A DNA stretch of 64,000 bases from the NCBI GenBank assembly GCA_028564705.1, contig JAPXFQ010001497.1:186001-250000 (forward strand), read 5' to 3'. Source of the stretch: Apricaphanius iberus (taxonomy: Eukaryota; Chordata; Actinopteri; Cyprinodontiformes; Aphaniidae). The position numbers and the translations under genes are program-made. Of this stretch, positions 23,171 through 57,690 are shown piece by piece. The notes below the pieces were generated by a model. It made no database searches and was not told the origin of the DNA. It saw only the letters and a list, made by a program, of their open reading frames with translations. Position 1 is the stretch's first letter; every line of letters starts with the position of its first letter.

Positions 23171-23793
23171 GCCAGTTATGAAATAAAAAAATTATGTGGA
23201 AGATCTCCATCTAAACATCTATAGATACTATACTGCATGTTTTATGTTTCGCTATTTCAGCACACCTGAATACAGTTGATGTCTGATTAGCAGGCTGCAC
23301 TGCAATCATCCCAATATTCCACTGCACTATTATCCAAGGATAGAAGCTTATAGAAAGGAAAAATATAAGGATTTATGTAAAAAGCTGTATGTTAGACAAA
23401 AATGTCCCCGAATCTGGAATGATACGACTAAACTGGCTCAGACTAAAAGTATTATGAACCTTTTTACCTCATTACAAGCACTGCATGTTAAATTAACCAG
23501 TAATGAGGAGGAAACCAAGCTTTACAAGCGGATATAAACCAGTCGCTGCTGGCATTCTCGGTGTCGAACAGAAATGCTTAGTCACTCTTTCAGTGACTCA
23601 CCAAACCTCAGAGTTCAGCTTGTTCCTACCCCCAGAATCGCCAGTATGACCGTCCAAAGATGGGGTCAGCAGAAACGCGTTACGTCCCATAAACGCTGCT
23701 CAGCAGCACCGCTCGGGCCACACTGATGAGAAAATATACACTACCTCGGAGCAAAAACACAGGAGCGGGCATGCTCAGTCGTGGCAACAGTCT

Positions 23794-23799
23794 TTTATT
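23794..23799 (-). promoter_or_regulatory. Polyadenylation signal of pik3c3
   Basis: TTTATT on the + strand is AATAAA on the minus strand, 242 bp after the pik3c3 stop codon at 24041-24043. It gives a compact 3' UTR. Confidence 0.55.
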
Positions 23800-24040
23800 T
23801 GGCCTCACGTTTCAGTCATTCAGTGATTAATTTACAACATATATACAGCCGAAAACAAAGATTTACATGTCCTTGGTTTGTCATCTTTCAGTGAACGTTG
23901 GCAGTGCATTCTTGGCCCCACCGACACTGGGTTTTCTTTTGCCGCCTTCGTGAACACTCGGACGGGCCAGAGCTTTCACTTGTTTATTTGTTGTGCAAAG
24001 CTTTAATCCAGAACAGCCTCGTATCAGCCGTCTGCATTGT

Positions 24041-46034
<21,994 letters not shown>

Positions 46035-46556
46035 CGTCCGACGGAGGGGGAAAAAACACTTAATTTTACCCGCAAACCGGACGACTTCAACATTAAAATC
46101 CCCGGACAATTTGGGGTTTTGTTTTGTTTTTTGGTGGGAGACTATTGCGACAAGGCCTCAGCTCGGCGCAGAAACACTCCACACAGACCGGATAACAGCT
46201 GGACAGCGGAGCGAAAGGCTATATTAGACTGTAAACTTAAAAAAAAAGATAAATGAACGCCTTTAATTACGGCTAAGACCCTAGTAGAACTACCGTCTGA
46301 CCGGACATGATTTGGGGTTTCTGGTAGCTACACAGCAGAAACCGAAATTTCCAATAAGGTCAAAGCAGGCGAGTACCGATATTGCGAGACCAGAAGGAGC
46401 AAGAGGACGATCGTTGAATCGTGTGTTGATTATTACAGTCTGAAGCAGAGCTTCAAGCGTTCGTTGTTAAAGGCACAATGTACAAAAATATACCAAGAAA
46501 AAAACAATACTTAAACAAACTTTAATACTCTAACACTCAAACCACACACACGCATA

Positions 46557-46580
46557 TATATATATATATATATATATATA
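46557..46580. repeat. (TA)n microsatellite
   Basis: About 12 TA units next to the end of the Tc1-like remnant that starts CACTCACCTGTAGG. Confidence 0.9.
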
Positions 46581-47215
46581 CACTCACCTGTAGGATTATT
46601 AGGAACACCATACTAATACAGTGTTTAACCCCCTTTCGCCTTCAGAACTGCCTTAATTCTATGTGACATTGATTCAACAAGGTGCTGAAAGCATTCTTTA
46701 GAAATGTTGGCCCATATTGATAGGATTGCATCTTGCAGTTGATGGAGATTTGTGGGATGTACATTCGGAAGCTCCCGTTTCACCCCATCCCAAAGATGCT
46801 CTATCGGGTTGAGATCTGGTGACTGTGGGGGCCACTGTAGTACAGTGAACTCATTGTCATGTGCAAGAAACCAATTTGAAACGATTGGGGCTTTATGACA
46901 TGGTGCATTATCCTTCTGGAAGTATCCATCAGAGGATGGGTACATGGTGGTCATGAAGGAATGGACATGGTCAGAAACAATGTTCAGGTAGACTGTGGCA
47001 TTTAAACGATGCCCAGTTGGGACTTAGGGGCCTAAAGTGTGTCAACAAAACGTCCCCCACACCATTACACCACCACCACCAGCCTGCACAGTGGTAACAA
47101 GGAATGATGGATCCATGTTCTCATTCTGTTTACGCCAAATTCTGAATGAACTATTTGAATGTCTCAACAGAAATCCAGACTCATCAGACCAGGCAACATT
47201 TTTTCCGTCCAACCG
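46581..47215 (-). mobile_element. Truncated Tc1-like element
   Basis: The right end, CACTCACCTGTAGGATTATT, then AGGAACACC, is the terminus of a well-known fish Tc1-like family. On the minus strand 46625-46954 remains open for 109 codons and keeps the second Asp (YFQKDNAPCH) and the Glu ([11 protein letters not shown]) of the catalytic triad. Upstream coding sequence is broken, and homology stops at about 47215 without a matching terminal repeat. Confidence 0.8.
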
Positions 47216-49315
47216 ACAAAAATTTGATTTTCTTTCGGATGACAGGGAATTTAGAAATAAGTCTTCTCAGTAATTTGTTCAATTGGATTTTGTTGAAAAA
47301 TATTTCAGTTATCACACCATTAAAATACATTAAATATTTTCTAGTTTTTAAATGAGTGATGATGATTAAAGTATAAGAAGTATGTATTAGGCTCATTTCA
47401 GGGCATTCACATCTTTCCAGTGAACATGTTTGTTATTTTATTGGTCATCATCATTTCACCCTCCATAGGTTTTATTGTCAGGTTTTAGTTGCTTGTTCAA
47501 AGCCATTAAAGATAATAAACAACTAACGTTGTTCAGCGTTATGTCATGAACAGATACCAGTTACATCTACACTATCCCTTTGTCAGTCAGGCCATTGGAG
47601 GTAATTCCAAGTGTCACATGTAAAGGGGAAGGAATTCAGTGTGTAACTTAAAAATACTATTAGCTCCCCTGTTAAAGCCAATCGCAATTTACAGTTATTT
47701 AATGAAGAGAAATATTGGATCAATAAGATACAATAAGACCATTAACTTCACTATACATTAACATAATAGTAATGTGGAATATTCTTTCGGATGAGGCTCT
47801 TTTGTCAAACCTGAAAATAACATCTAAACATGAATGATCTGCGATTTCTGTAATAAAAATGTTTTTTTTTTCTGATCTGATGTAGTATTCTAATTCTCCA
47901 AGAAATTAATGTTGGGCTTTCATTATCTTTAAGAGTAAAGTCCTTATAATTCACACAATGCACACAATCCCCCAAAAGATTTGAAAAAAAAGAGACATTT
48001 CAGAAGGTTTCTTTGACAAATAATTATATTTGGAAGTAATTCGTAATTCAGCTAACATTTGAAGGGTGGCAATCCAAAGGGATTCCCTTTGAGTCAGTAA
48101 CCCATCAGGGACACCGTCCAAGGTGGGATTCCAACTCAATCAGTACCATAATACTGTGGAAAGGAAATATAATCATGCAATGGGATAATCTGAATCATTT
48201 CTTCCCAACCTCATGCTCTGCTCACTGATCATTTGGTCAAGCTTGCTTGTAGTTTCCAAAATTTATACAAGCCCACAGGGGCAGCATACCATTTACACAA
48301 TACTGCCAAAACTACACACCTACTTATGCAAATAACTGGATTCAGACTTCTGTCTAAAGGTGCACAGAATCCAACACCTAGGTGTGCAGAAGGATAGCCT
48401 GATATAATTATACCTGTCCAGTCCATTCATGAACATTTTCTATCTATGAAATACTCAACGGAGATAAAACGTGATCATTGCGATGTGTTTTCAACGCGAA
48501 ATGTTGCTCAATTGATGTTGTTTTAACAGTGTGTAGGAGATCCAGTTTTTAAATTTCTTATTCTTATTCTTATTCTCCTTAGCGCTCTCAGAACACAAGA
48601 AGCCTCTTGGATGAGAGACGAAACGTTTTCAAGACAAGAAAATAAGTCCAGGCGCCTTCATTTAAACTCTCAAGAATACCATGTATGGTTCTATAGTGCT
48701 TCTTAGTCAGATAGGAAATGACCCCAGAGGAATACTTGACTTGTGAAAAACCAAAGATTGAAACAACCAACAGGTACATAACAAAAAGGGTTACACAAGT
48801 TTGATAGAAGCATAATTAGCATAATGACACTCACAGTGATTTTTTTCCAGTTCTAATAGAAACCAAAAAATTGTGGACTTTGTAACGTGATGTTGAAACT
48901 TTCTACATTTAAAAGTCTATTGCAACTGAATGCTATTCTATATGGTAATTGATCATTTAAAAATTAGCAACTGCTTGATATAAAACATAATCTATAAATA
49001 CTTCACAAACTTAAATGTAATTAATTATCTTTTATGAGGTGAAAATGAAGAGAAGAATAACAAATGAGTCCAACGAACATGCATCTATAATGAAAGGGTT
49101 TTGTGATCATGTGATCATAAAATCTACTGCTAAGTAGAACATATGTAAAGATTTATCAAAGTAAATGACCAAAACGAATGCAAACTCGAGTTTTTGTTTT
49201 GTTTTTTGGAATAAAGTTTAATCGGTATGACTATTTTTCATGCCAATGATCATGTCATGGGCACTTTCAAAGTTCCCCCAAGTTGAAATACAATCTTCTG
49301 CAATTAAGGTCATGT

Positions 49316-49890
49316 TCATGAAGTTAAAAGGCATGACAGGAAAATCCTGATCTTCTGTTTTGATACACCCACCCTTTTCATCGCAGACAACAGCACACTT
49401 GACGAGTCAGGGAGTGAGCTCTGAGTTTGAAGTGACCCACAATCTCCAAAGAGCACAGTACCACCCAAGCTTGAACATAAAGATTTTGAATTCTTCTTCA
49501 GATGTATCGGCTGGAATAAACAGACCTCCAGCTTGTCCATGAGACTTGTCCATAAAAAAAGAGGGAACTTTGACTCATAGAGACCAAGCAAATGAAAAGA
49601 GCTCCCCTGGCTATAATCTGAGGGACCCATCAACACGCTCCAGCAATGGTGGAGGTACCAGAGAAGATGTGTTAGAAGGCCCCGGGGCCTCCTGTGAAAG
49701 ATTTTGGGTGGATTTTTCCTATGATCTTTAACTCTGTCCACAGATAGTTAACAAGTTGAACGGGATGAGCTAATAATTTTTCAGAGCACCGTAAAATCAG
49801 GTCAGATGACAACATGCTGACATCTGACTTCTTTTTCTGTGAAAAAAAGAAAGAAAGCTGCCGCCGGGTTAATGTAGATCTGTACATAAA
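49316..49890 (-). other. Unrecognised ORF pair with a splice-like border
   Basis: Two overlapping minus-strand frames are open: 49316-49741 (141 codons) and 49672-49887 (71 codons). A strong polypyrimidine run ending CTTTTTTTCACAG precedes codon AAA of the second frame at about 49840. I recognise no domain. It could be an exon of an unknown or decayed gene, a decayed mobile-element frame, or chance. Probability of a true gene is low. Confidence 0.15.
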
Positions 49891-50423
49891 AGCAAACCAA
49901 CTTTTTGCAGACCTGTTCTGATGTCAGTTAACAAAGGAGATGTACATATTTATATTTAAAGTAAACAAGACCCTTAGTAAAACCTTTGATTTCAAATGTA
50001 TTGTGTGCATCAATTCACGGTGAAAAATAAGTAAGATACCTTCGCCTGAAATAGAGAAGTTGTTGCTAATTTCTAATTTTATGCTGCTGCACCTTTTTAC
50101 AAACACAAACTGACGTTTACTTCCTTATATAGTTACAGTTAAAGATAAGATTAGCTACAGTACAACGAAGCCATTCAACGTTTAGTAAATGCTTAGTAGG
50201 GTGACATCATGAACATCGAAATTTGAGCCTCCTAGTCTTTTAATTTTGTACAGACAATGTCTGCGGAAGATTTCCAATTGTTGGCAGGAGTTTTCTAAAA
50301 AAACAACAACACAAAAAACAGTTGATTTGATTGGTCTCTAGTTGCCAGAAGGTGGCCCAGTTTATCTGACCTCAACCTATGAAACAATGCGTGGATGTGC
50401 CATAGCTTTCATCATGTGAATAG

Positions 50424-50798
50424 TGGGGATGCACCGATACGATACTGGTATCGGGTATCGGCCCTGATACTGTCTTATGTACATGTATCGTATCGGTTAA
50501 ACTTAACCGATACCATGTACCAATACTCAAAATGTGGATAATCTACAATAAATTCACAAACAAATTTCACTTGAAATTTTATTTTTAGAGTAATTTTATG
50601 CTTTACATCTGTTATTTTGTCTTAGTTATGTTTAGTTAGTGAATTGTGGTGCCTTCAGTCTCTTCAAGAAAAGCGTAAGGTGGAAGTTATACAGCTGATT
50701 AATTCAACAATAGAATCGGATCGGTATCGGGTATCGACAGATACACAAAATCCAGGCATCGGTATCGGGACTGAAAAAGTCGGATCGGTGCACCCCTA
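50424..50798. mobile_element. TAGGGRTGCACC-family MITE, best-kept copy
   Basis: Left end TGGGGATGCACCGATACGAT; right end ATCGGTGCACCCCTA. It is dense in GTATCGG / CCGATAC words that can fold on themselves. It shares the internal string ATTTTATGCTTTACATCTG, then TTATTTTGTCTTAGTTATG, with the copy at 35014-35369. No ORF. No clear target duplication was found. Confidence 0.65.
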
Positions 50799-51624
50799 GT
50801 AGCAAAAATAGTACTAATAGTAACAAAAGTGAAGTAGTTTTACAAATGAGACCGCTGATGTCCTTTAATTAGACAACGTTCTATTGGAATAGACCAATTC
50901 CTGCTAACATTGCTTTGTTAAGTACTATCCAGTAAAACTGTGTTTCTGATCAGGTACATCCCTGCATTGCAACAGTATTTCCTGATTGCTCTTACACCAG
51001 CATGATGCGTTGAGCCATGCAGCTAAAAGTTTCAAAAATGCTTTCAGGAACCTGCTGAAGAAATGTCAGTTTTCTCTATGCTAGACTTGTCTGTCCATCC
51101 AGAGTTCTACTGGAGTCTGAGTTTTAATATATTCTGGCGCTCAGTAGTTTAAGTCCAACCATGACATTATGTTTGATCAGGGTAACTCCTCTCAATTTCC
51201 CCCTTCTTTCATGTGTTTTCCAACTATATACTTATATCAAAGGCCATTATCTGATCATTAGTAAAACAGAAAATGGGTTTACTGGTGATGAATAATAGTA
51301 AATGTATCCAATCCCTCTGTACCTCCTGCTTGGGCCTCTCTCTCAGTGTCCTCCAGCTCACCTCTCCTCTACCCTTCCATTGCTTAGTCACCACATGGAT
51401 GTGTCATTGTTTCTATCATATTTTGAGTTTCATGCCTGCTGAAGCACAGCGAGAGCATCTCTTTAGTGCCAAACCCATGAAAAGATACAGGATTCCCTTC
51501 TTTCCAACCCCCTCCAAACAACAGCACCTCCTCATTCCTGACGGATGGCGCCACTTTCCCCAGCCAGGGCTACGGGCCACATCACAACCACACCTCCACG
51601 GCATGGACTTAAAGCCTCCGGATG

Positions 51625-51630
51625 TATAAG
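51625..51630 (+). promoter_or_regulatory. TATA-like box before msmp
   Basis: TATAAG stands 51 bp before the msmp ATG. With the usual 25-30 bp spacing, transcription would start near 51655 and leave a 5' UTR of about 20 nt. Positional inference only. Confidence 0.4.
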
Positions 51631-51675
51631 TGAGCGAACATAGGCAGAAGAGGAATCAGGAGTAGATCCGAGCAG

Positions 51676-52513
51676 ATGAAGATGGAGCTCACGGTGGTTA
51701 ACTGGATGGTTGCGGCTGCAGGCTTTCTTCTGTTCTGGGCCAGCTGTGGCTCTTCAGCACCCCTTGAATGCCACTTTAATTCCAGAGGTGAGAAATCCTA
51801 CTTTACCTTAATTAATTAATTAATGCTTTTATGAAAAATAAACGAAAAAGAATCTAAATCAGTTTTTTTTTTCATGTGTTGTCCCAGCTCTATGTGAGTT
51901 CGAGGGAAGGCAGTACACACTGGGGGAGACCTGGATGGACAACGCCTGTATGCAGTGCACCTGTTTGCACCCTGTTGGTGTCGGTTGCTGTGAGACGTGA
52001 GTAACACAGACGCCCTGAATCGTTTGGTGTCCAGATGCACAGAGTCTAGAGCATTGGTGGTATTTGCATGAATAGTGTCCTTTATTTAAAGCCCACACGT
52101 ATTCACACTCCTCTGATTCTTGGGTTTCAAGTAATGCTCTAATTTTGCCAAAATATCTTTTTAGGAGCAAAATTAAAATTAAGGTTATGGGTTAGCACGG
52201 ATTTGATAGAGAATCTTTGAAGGGGACAAAGAATTAGGGTGATGGCAAGGAGGGCTTCCAATGAAAACATTTTAGGTGCATTACTATTATGTGATATAAA
52301 TATGCATACAAAATAATGATAATGGATTGATTCTACTACTTATTGACAAGGGTGTAAATCATTTTTAATGAGTTTTTAAAAACTAAAATCATAAAGAAAT
52401 AGACGTTTCCCCAAACTGTATATATCAAACAGATCCTCTCTATCTCTCACATATTGGACAATGGTCTCTAAAATAAAATCATGAATCAATGATAGATAGA
52501 TAGACAGATAGAC

Positions 52514-52568
<55 letters not shown>

Positions 52569-53371
52569 CAGACAGACTTCAGGTTTGATCATCCTAAATA
52601 TTTATATTGTGTTCTAGAAATAAAAAACTGTGAAATAACTTTTATTTCCCACAAAGTTTGAAGCTGTGAATCACAAAATTTCGCTGATGTCGTCACCCAG
52701 CTATCATGCATAGCTATACAGTATTTTCTTACATTACGCAAAATAAATGGAGCGTCTACCTCCCATTAGTGGAAAAAACAGAAGACATTTGAGGAGTAAT
52801 TGACAATTTATTTTTTGTGATTTTACTACCGCCCCTTGACGGAAAGCTAACCTGGGTGGGGAGCCATATGTCCCATATTTAAACCAACCTCTCATCTAGA
52901 ATACAGTCAGCTTTAATGGTTTACAGAACATAAAATAACTAATCTTAATGTATAAGGTTTTATTTTATTTAACCTAATATCATATGCTTTGGTTAGAACA
53001 TACATTTGGCATTTTAGAATCTACTGTATCATATTTTACTTTTTTGCTGCATATTTAAACAGCCACGTCTTGTATCCCAATTACACGATACTTTTAAGAA
53101 TTAGAAAAAAGCATGCATTTGAATCCCAACGAGTTGTGTACAAAGAGCATCTCGTTGACTGCTCAGGGTTCATCGACCGGTGGACTTCCCTGGCTGGTGT
53201 GAGGTGAGGGTGGACGCAGTGTCCTGCAAAGTGTCTCTGGTGCAGACAGCTGACCCTCGCCTGCCCTGCACCCCGGGAGACACGGACAAGGACCCCCGCC
53301 ATGGATCACTCCAGCTTCAGCTCGCTGGGGGGATACGCTCAGAGACCAACAACAGCTTAAGCTACACCTAA
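51676..53371 (+). CDS. msmp: Prostate-associated microseminoprotein, 141 aa
   Basis: MSMP is a small secreted protein of the beta-microseminoprotein family; the mammalian form has been described as a chemotactic ligand. Three exons: 51676-51787, 51888-51996 and 53167-53371, phases 1 and 2, total 426 nt with stop. The first 27-28 residues are a signal peptide (hydrophobic MVAAAGFLLFWASC, small residues GSSA before the likely cut). The mature part has 10 cysteines, including CMQCTCLHPVGVGCCET, DFPGWCEV and DPRLPC, the same pattern as human MSMP (139 aa). Intron 2 carries a GATA microsatellite. The gene is convergent with rgp1, with about 0.8 kb between the two stop codons. An AATAAA occurs at 53749-53754. 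The start was chosen as the ATG that gives the signal peptide; a second ATG is two codons on. Confidence 0.93.
52491..52577. repeat. (GATA)n microsatellite in msmp intron 2
   Basis: About 20 tetranucleotide units of GATA with some GACA variants. Likely length-polymorphic. Confidence 0.95.
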
Positions 53372-53748
53372 ATATCAGCAATGCTTTTTCTTTTTGAACA
53401 GAACCTTCATTAAACACCATCTGTGAATCTTGGACTGTATCCATATTAGGAATCCTTCTTTGTAAAACAAGGCTTCAAATTTTCAGAAAAGCAGCCAGCT
53501 ATGCCGTCTGTATGACTTAGTATGCTTCTTGCAAGTATTAAAGTAAATTTTTTTTTATCTTCTTTCAAATCTTCTTTAATTCAAGATTTAACCAAACAAT
53601 TAAAAACTCAGTAAACCGTTTTCATATCTAACTGGTTCCTTTAATGTTCTTTGCTAAACAAACCTTCAGTAAAATCTATGAAGTATTGTAAATATAAGCA
53701 AGAGTGCATATTTTATATGTATTTCTGTTAATTTTGACCAGTGTAAAA

Positions 53749-53754
53749 AATAAA
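53749..53754 (+). promoter_or_regulatory. Polyadenylation signal of msmp
   Basis: AATAAA 378 bp after the msmp stop, with another (AAATAAAA) about 10 bp later. Confidence 0.5.
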
Positions 53755-54170
53755 GAAATAAAATTGGAGGTCCCATGTTTAATATTTTCTTGTGCTTCTT
53801 ACAACTCAGCACAGCCTTTGCACAAGCTCAAAGAAAAGCTCTGGTACAGAGAAAACATCTTGCATGAGTAACGCTGCTGTCAAATAATAAAAATAACCGT
53901 TCATGCATAAAGCAGTTATGAAATAAATAAACAAAAAAGATGAGTTTTTTTTCTAAAAGAATGCTCAACAAAATTTAAAAAGGCGGAAAAAAATAAAAAT
54001 AAAAAAGCTAAATATACATTTCATTTCATTACAAGTTTGAATCTACAAACTCCACTTGCTTATTTCTTTCTGGAAATATGAATTTCTGTGCAAATATTTG
54101 TCATCTGTAAAAGAAAAAACACACACAATCACACAACAATCCTTAAAACTGTACAGCTTTGGGGTGGAGG

Positions 54171-55296
54171 TCAGATGTTGATGCTGTTGGTCCCAGTAAA
54201 CTGGGACACGTAGGACGCCAACGCTGGGTTTGTGGGCAACACTTTGATTGGCAGGTTCCAACTGAAGGTGTCCACATCGACATGCTCCGCCCCTGTCCAG
54301 ACTGTGACCTCTGATTGGTTCTGCAGAACGGTGGGAGGTTCCATCGGCTCACGGGCTGTGATGAATTCAAAGTGCAGGCGCCACCTTAGAGTCACTGAGC
54401 AGCGAGAGAGAATAGGGTTAATCTAGTGGTGTAATAATTTAACACATCCCTGTGAATCACTCTGATAAAGATAGTGTCTAAAACCTTTAATGCAAAATAT
54501 ATGAAGGTCTTATTAATCATTTTACTGCTACTATGTTTTAATTACAACAAATCTGTGATTTCTTTGCAAACTTAATAAAGGACAGGTAATTAAATAATTC
54601 TGCAGATGTATGTGTATGCTTAAATCTGTATGTGTAAATTTGAGTGTTTCTAGAAAAAAAATAAAAATAAAACCTTGTGCACCAAATTCACATAATGAGT
54701 ATACATTTTTTTCCAACGGAGGCTTATAAAACGATTCCCATGACTTAAATTCCTTTGAAACTTTCCGGTTGTCTGAAACTTCCTGAATCTTCCAATTCAT
54801 TCATTCATCAATTAAATTACTTGATGTTAGAGGTTGACCCACTGACTGCAGACTGACCGGTCTCTGTGCTGAAGCCCGGCGTCACGTTGAGCGGTATGGG
54901 CAGAGAGAAGTGGCTTGAGGCGGTGTGGAGGCACGACTCCAGGTGTCGCCCGTGTCCAGTCACGCTGACCGCCTGTCCGGGTCTCCGCTGGTATTGCTGC
55001 TGGATCTCCTCCTCGCTTTGAAGGCTCACTGAGTACTGAGAAACAACATTCAAAGTGTTTTAGAAGCAATACACGGGGAGTAAGTATGGGGAAGCAACGT
55101 TGAAATCATTGGGTAAAGCCACCTGCAGGCAGGGAATGTCTCCCTCGGAGAAGTTGAAGGTACCGATGATGTCCTCTCCGAGTCTGTAAACGGTCTTGAA
55201 GATGCAGAACTTTGCCACTTTTCCTCGCGTGTTGGTGATGTTAAACATGTCTGAGTGTGACAAAGAGAGGAAATGTGTGCGAGAAATAAACGAGAC

Positions 55297-55327
<31 letters not shown>

Positions 55328-57627
55328 CTTACGAGGGTATCGTCTAGAGGTGGTCACCATCAGCATGTCCAGTGCTCTTTCCAAAGTCCTTGCATCACGG
55401 CGACTTGTTTCCTCTTCCTCCAGAAACGGGTTGGAGGGTGAAACTTCCTCATCTTGAGGAAACGGAGGCTCTGGCATTCCTGCGGGTTAGACGCAAAGCC
55501 TAAACTCTACAGTATTTTATTGTTCACAGAATTTCCTGACAAACAAAAAAATGTGCGTCCTTTGACAACCGCAGTTCCTAATCTAAGAACAGGTTTTAGG
55601 GCTAAAATAAAAGCCAGCACAACAAGAAGTGGTCCCAAATGGTCTCACCCTGCAGGACCAAGACTCTGAAGGGAACTCGGAGTAACTTGATGGGAGAGTT
55701 GACCCGTTGGCAGCCGATGGTCAGTTTGTAGACGTACTTCACTGCCTGACCGCGAAAACTAGGAGGCCCGTCTACGGGAACCACCTCGCTGTAGGAATCT
55801 GTCAGAGTAGTGTGGTATAAACCAGAGATTAAATAAAACATGACAAAGCATTTGTGAAAATAATACAGATGAAGAGATCAGAATTCCCGGCCGATCTTAG
55901 CTGGAAATAACAATTTAGTTGATAATATAGGAGTTAAGGCCTTAATTAATTATTTATAAGCGTCTCAGAGGAGAGCACATCATGTGAGTGAGAGCTCTAA
56001 AACAACAAGGTTTTACTAATAATCTAGAAAAGAAAAAAATATTTAGTTGATATTTTAAACTGTCTCAAGAGTCTTACAGTTGTTGTTAGCACAGCTAGAG
56101 TTTCCGTGTGTATTCCTCACATAATCCGGACCACTGACTCTGAGCTTTTCAAGGGAATCCCAAAGACATTACCACAATCTTTTTAGCCTTCCTGTTATCA
56201 TTTAAAACATTGTTCTTTCTCTTGCAGTCTTAACAAACTGCAGACATATAAAAAAATGAATAAATACTATTTTATTTGGTTTCTAGATCTCTGTGTTTCC
56301 CCTGACTACATTTAAGGCACCTCACTGATAATGAAAATAGCTAACTGCGCGGTTTTAGGTTTTTTTACTGTAGGGATTCTGACAATTAGAGGGTCAATCT
56401 GTACTTCGGTACCAAACCCATTATCAATGTTATCGCCACTCGACACCACTGTGGAGTATGGTCTGAATTAACTCATCCCATCTGTCAGGTGTCTTCCCCC
56501 AGGCCTTCAAAACAGCAGTTATCAAACCCCTATTAAAGAAGAACAACCTGGACAACACATGAATGCAGAACTACAGGGCAATCTCTAATCTCCCATTCAT
56601 CACAAATCACAGATTTCTAACAATTACTACTTTGGTACTTATCAGTCTGGTTTCTGTGCTCACCACAGCAGTGAGCATGCCCTCGTCAAAGTTTTCAATG
56701 ACATCTACATAAATACAGACTGTGGTAAAACTACAGTATCGGTTCTGTTAGACCTCCTCAGTGCAGCGTTTGACACTGTTGATCATAAAATATTACTGGA
56801 ACAACTGCAGTCCTCAAAAGTCAATCAGACAGCAGCGGGTGATCCAGAACGCTGCTGCTCGCATCCTCACTAGAACCAGGAAAGTAAAGCACATCACCTC
56901 ACTTCTAAAGTCCTTACACTGGCTCCCTGTAGCTCAGAGAATAAACTTCTAAATACTCCTACTAGTTTATAAATCATTGAATGGCTTAGTGCAAGAATAT
57001 GTTGAATACCTCCTGTCTTTATACCGACACCCCAGACCACTCAGGTCCAACTCTAGTAGAACCATCACTAGAATCAAAACCAAACATAAAAAAGCAGCTT
57101 TCAGTTTCTATGCTCCCCTTATTTGGAACCAACTTCCAGACCACAGCAAAGCTGCTGCAACATTGAGCTTCTTTAAATCAAAGCTAAAAACTCATCTGTA
57201 CAAAGCTGCGTTTGAGTAAGCGATTAATAATAGCTGGAATGTCCTATGTTCTAATTCATCGTATGTGGTGTGTCTCTAATGTTGTATTTCATACTTTTAT
57301 TTTAGCCCCTATTCATGTAAAACGCTTTGAATTGCCTTGTTGTTGAAAGTGTGCTACACAACTAAAGTCGTTTTGCCTATGCATGGTGCGTTCACTGATT
57401 GGATTTTTGAGTTTTACAGCAGCCAAATATTCAATGCTTAAATGTGAAAACACTCTCAACCTTATTAAAATACTTTAGCATGAACTTTACAGAGCTGTAC
57501 AACAACAACAAATGCCAAGAAACCTTAAAGCGACATTAGAAATCCTTACTTATTAGACCGCTTAGGTTATACTAAATAAAATTGCTTTTAATGATTTCAG
57601 ATAAATGTGGATCTGCACAGGATGTAA

Positions 57628-57690
<63 letters not shown>

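Larger units (their letters stand above)
17905..23775. other. Intergenic DNA between the CRFB gene and pik3c3
   Basis: The two genes converge here. Apart from the transposon remnants listed separately (18440-18620, 21511-22157, 22560-23170), no conserved ORF was recognised. 18630-21500 contains only short chance ORFs and no repeat I can name. Confidence 0.5.
46035..51675. other. Intergenic DNA between pik3c3 and msmp (divergent)
   Basis: Both genes are transcribed away from this interval. The first few hundred bases after 46034 should hold the pik3c3 promoter and 5' UTR; no TATA box was chosen. It contains a Tc1 remnant, a (TA)n run, a MITE at 50424 and an unexplained 0.6-kb stretch at 49316-49890. 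47216-49300 shows no recognisable gene. 48590-48650 (AGAAGCCTCTTGGATGAGAG, then CGAAACGTTTTCAAG) is a dispersed fish repeat word. Confidence 0.5.

Noticed and set aside
52491..52577. CRISPR-like direct repeats
   Set aside because: It is a simple GATA tetranucleotide tract with no spacers, in a vertebrate intron.
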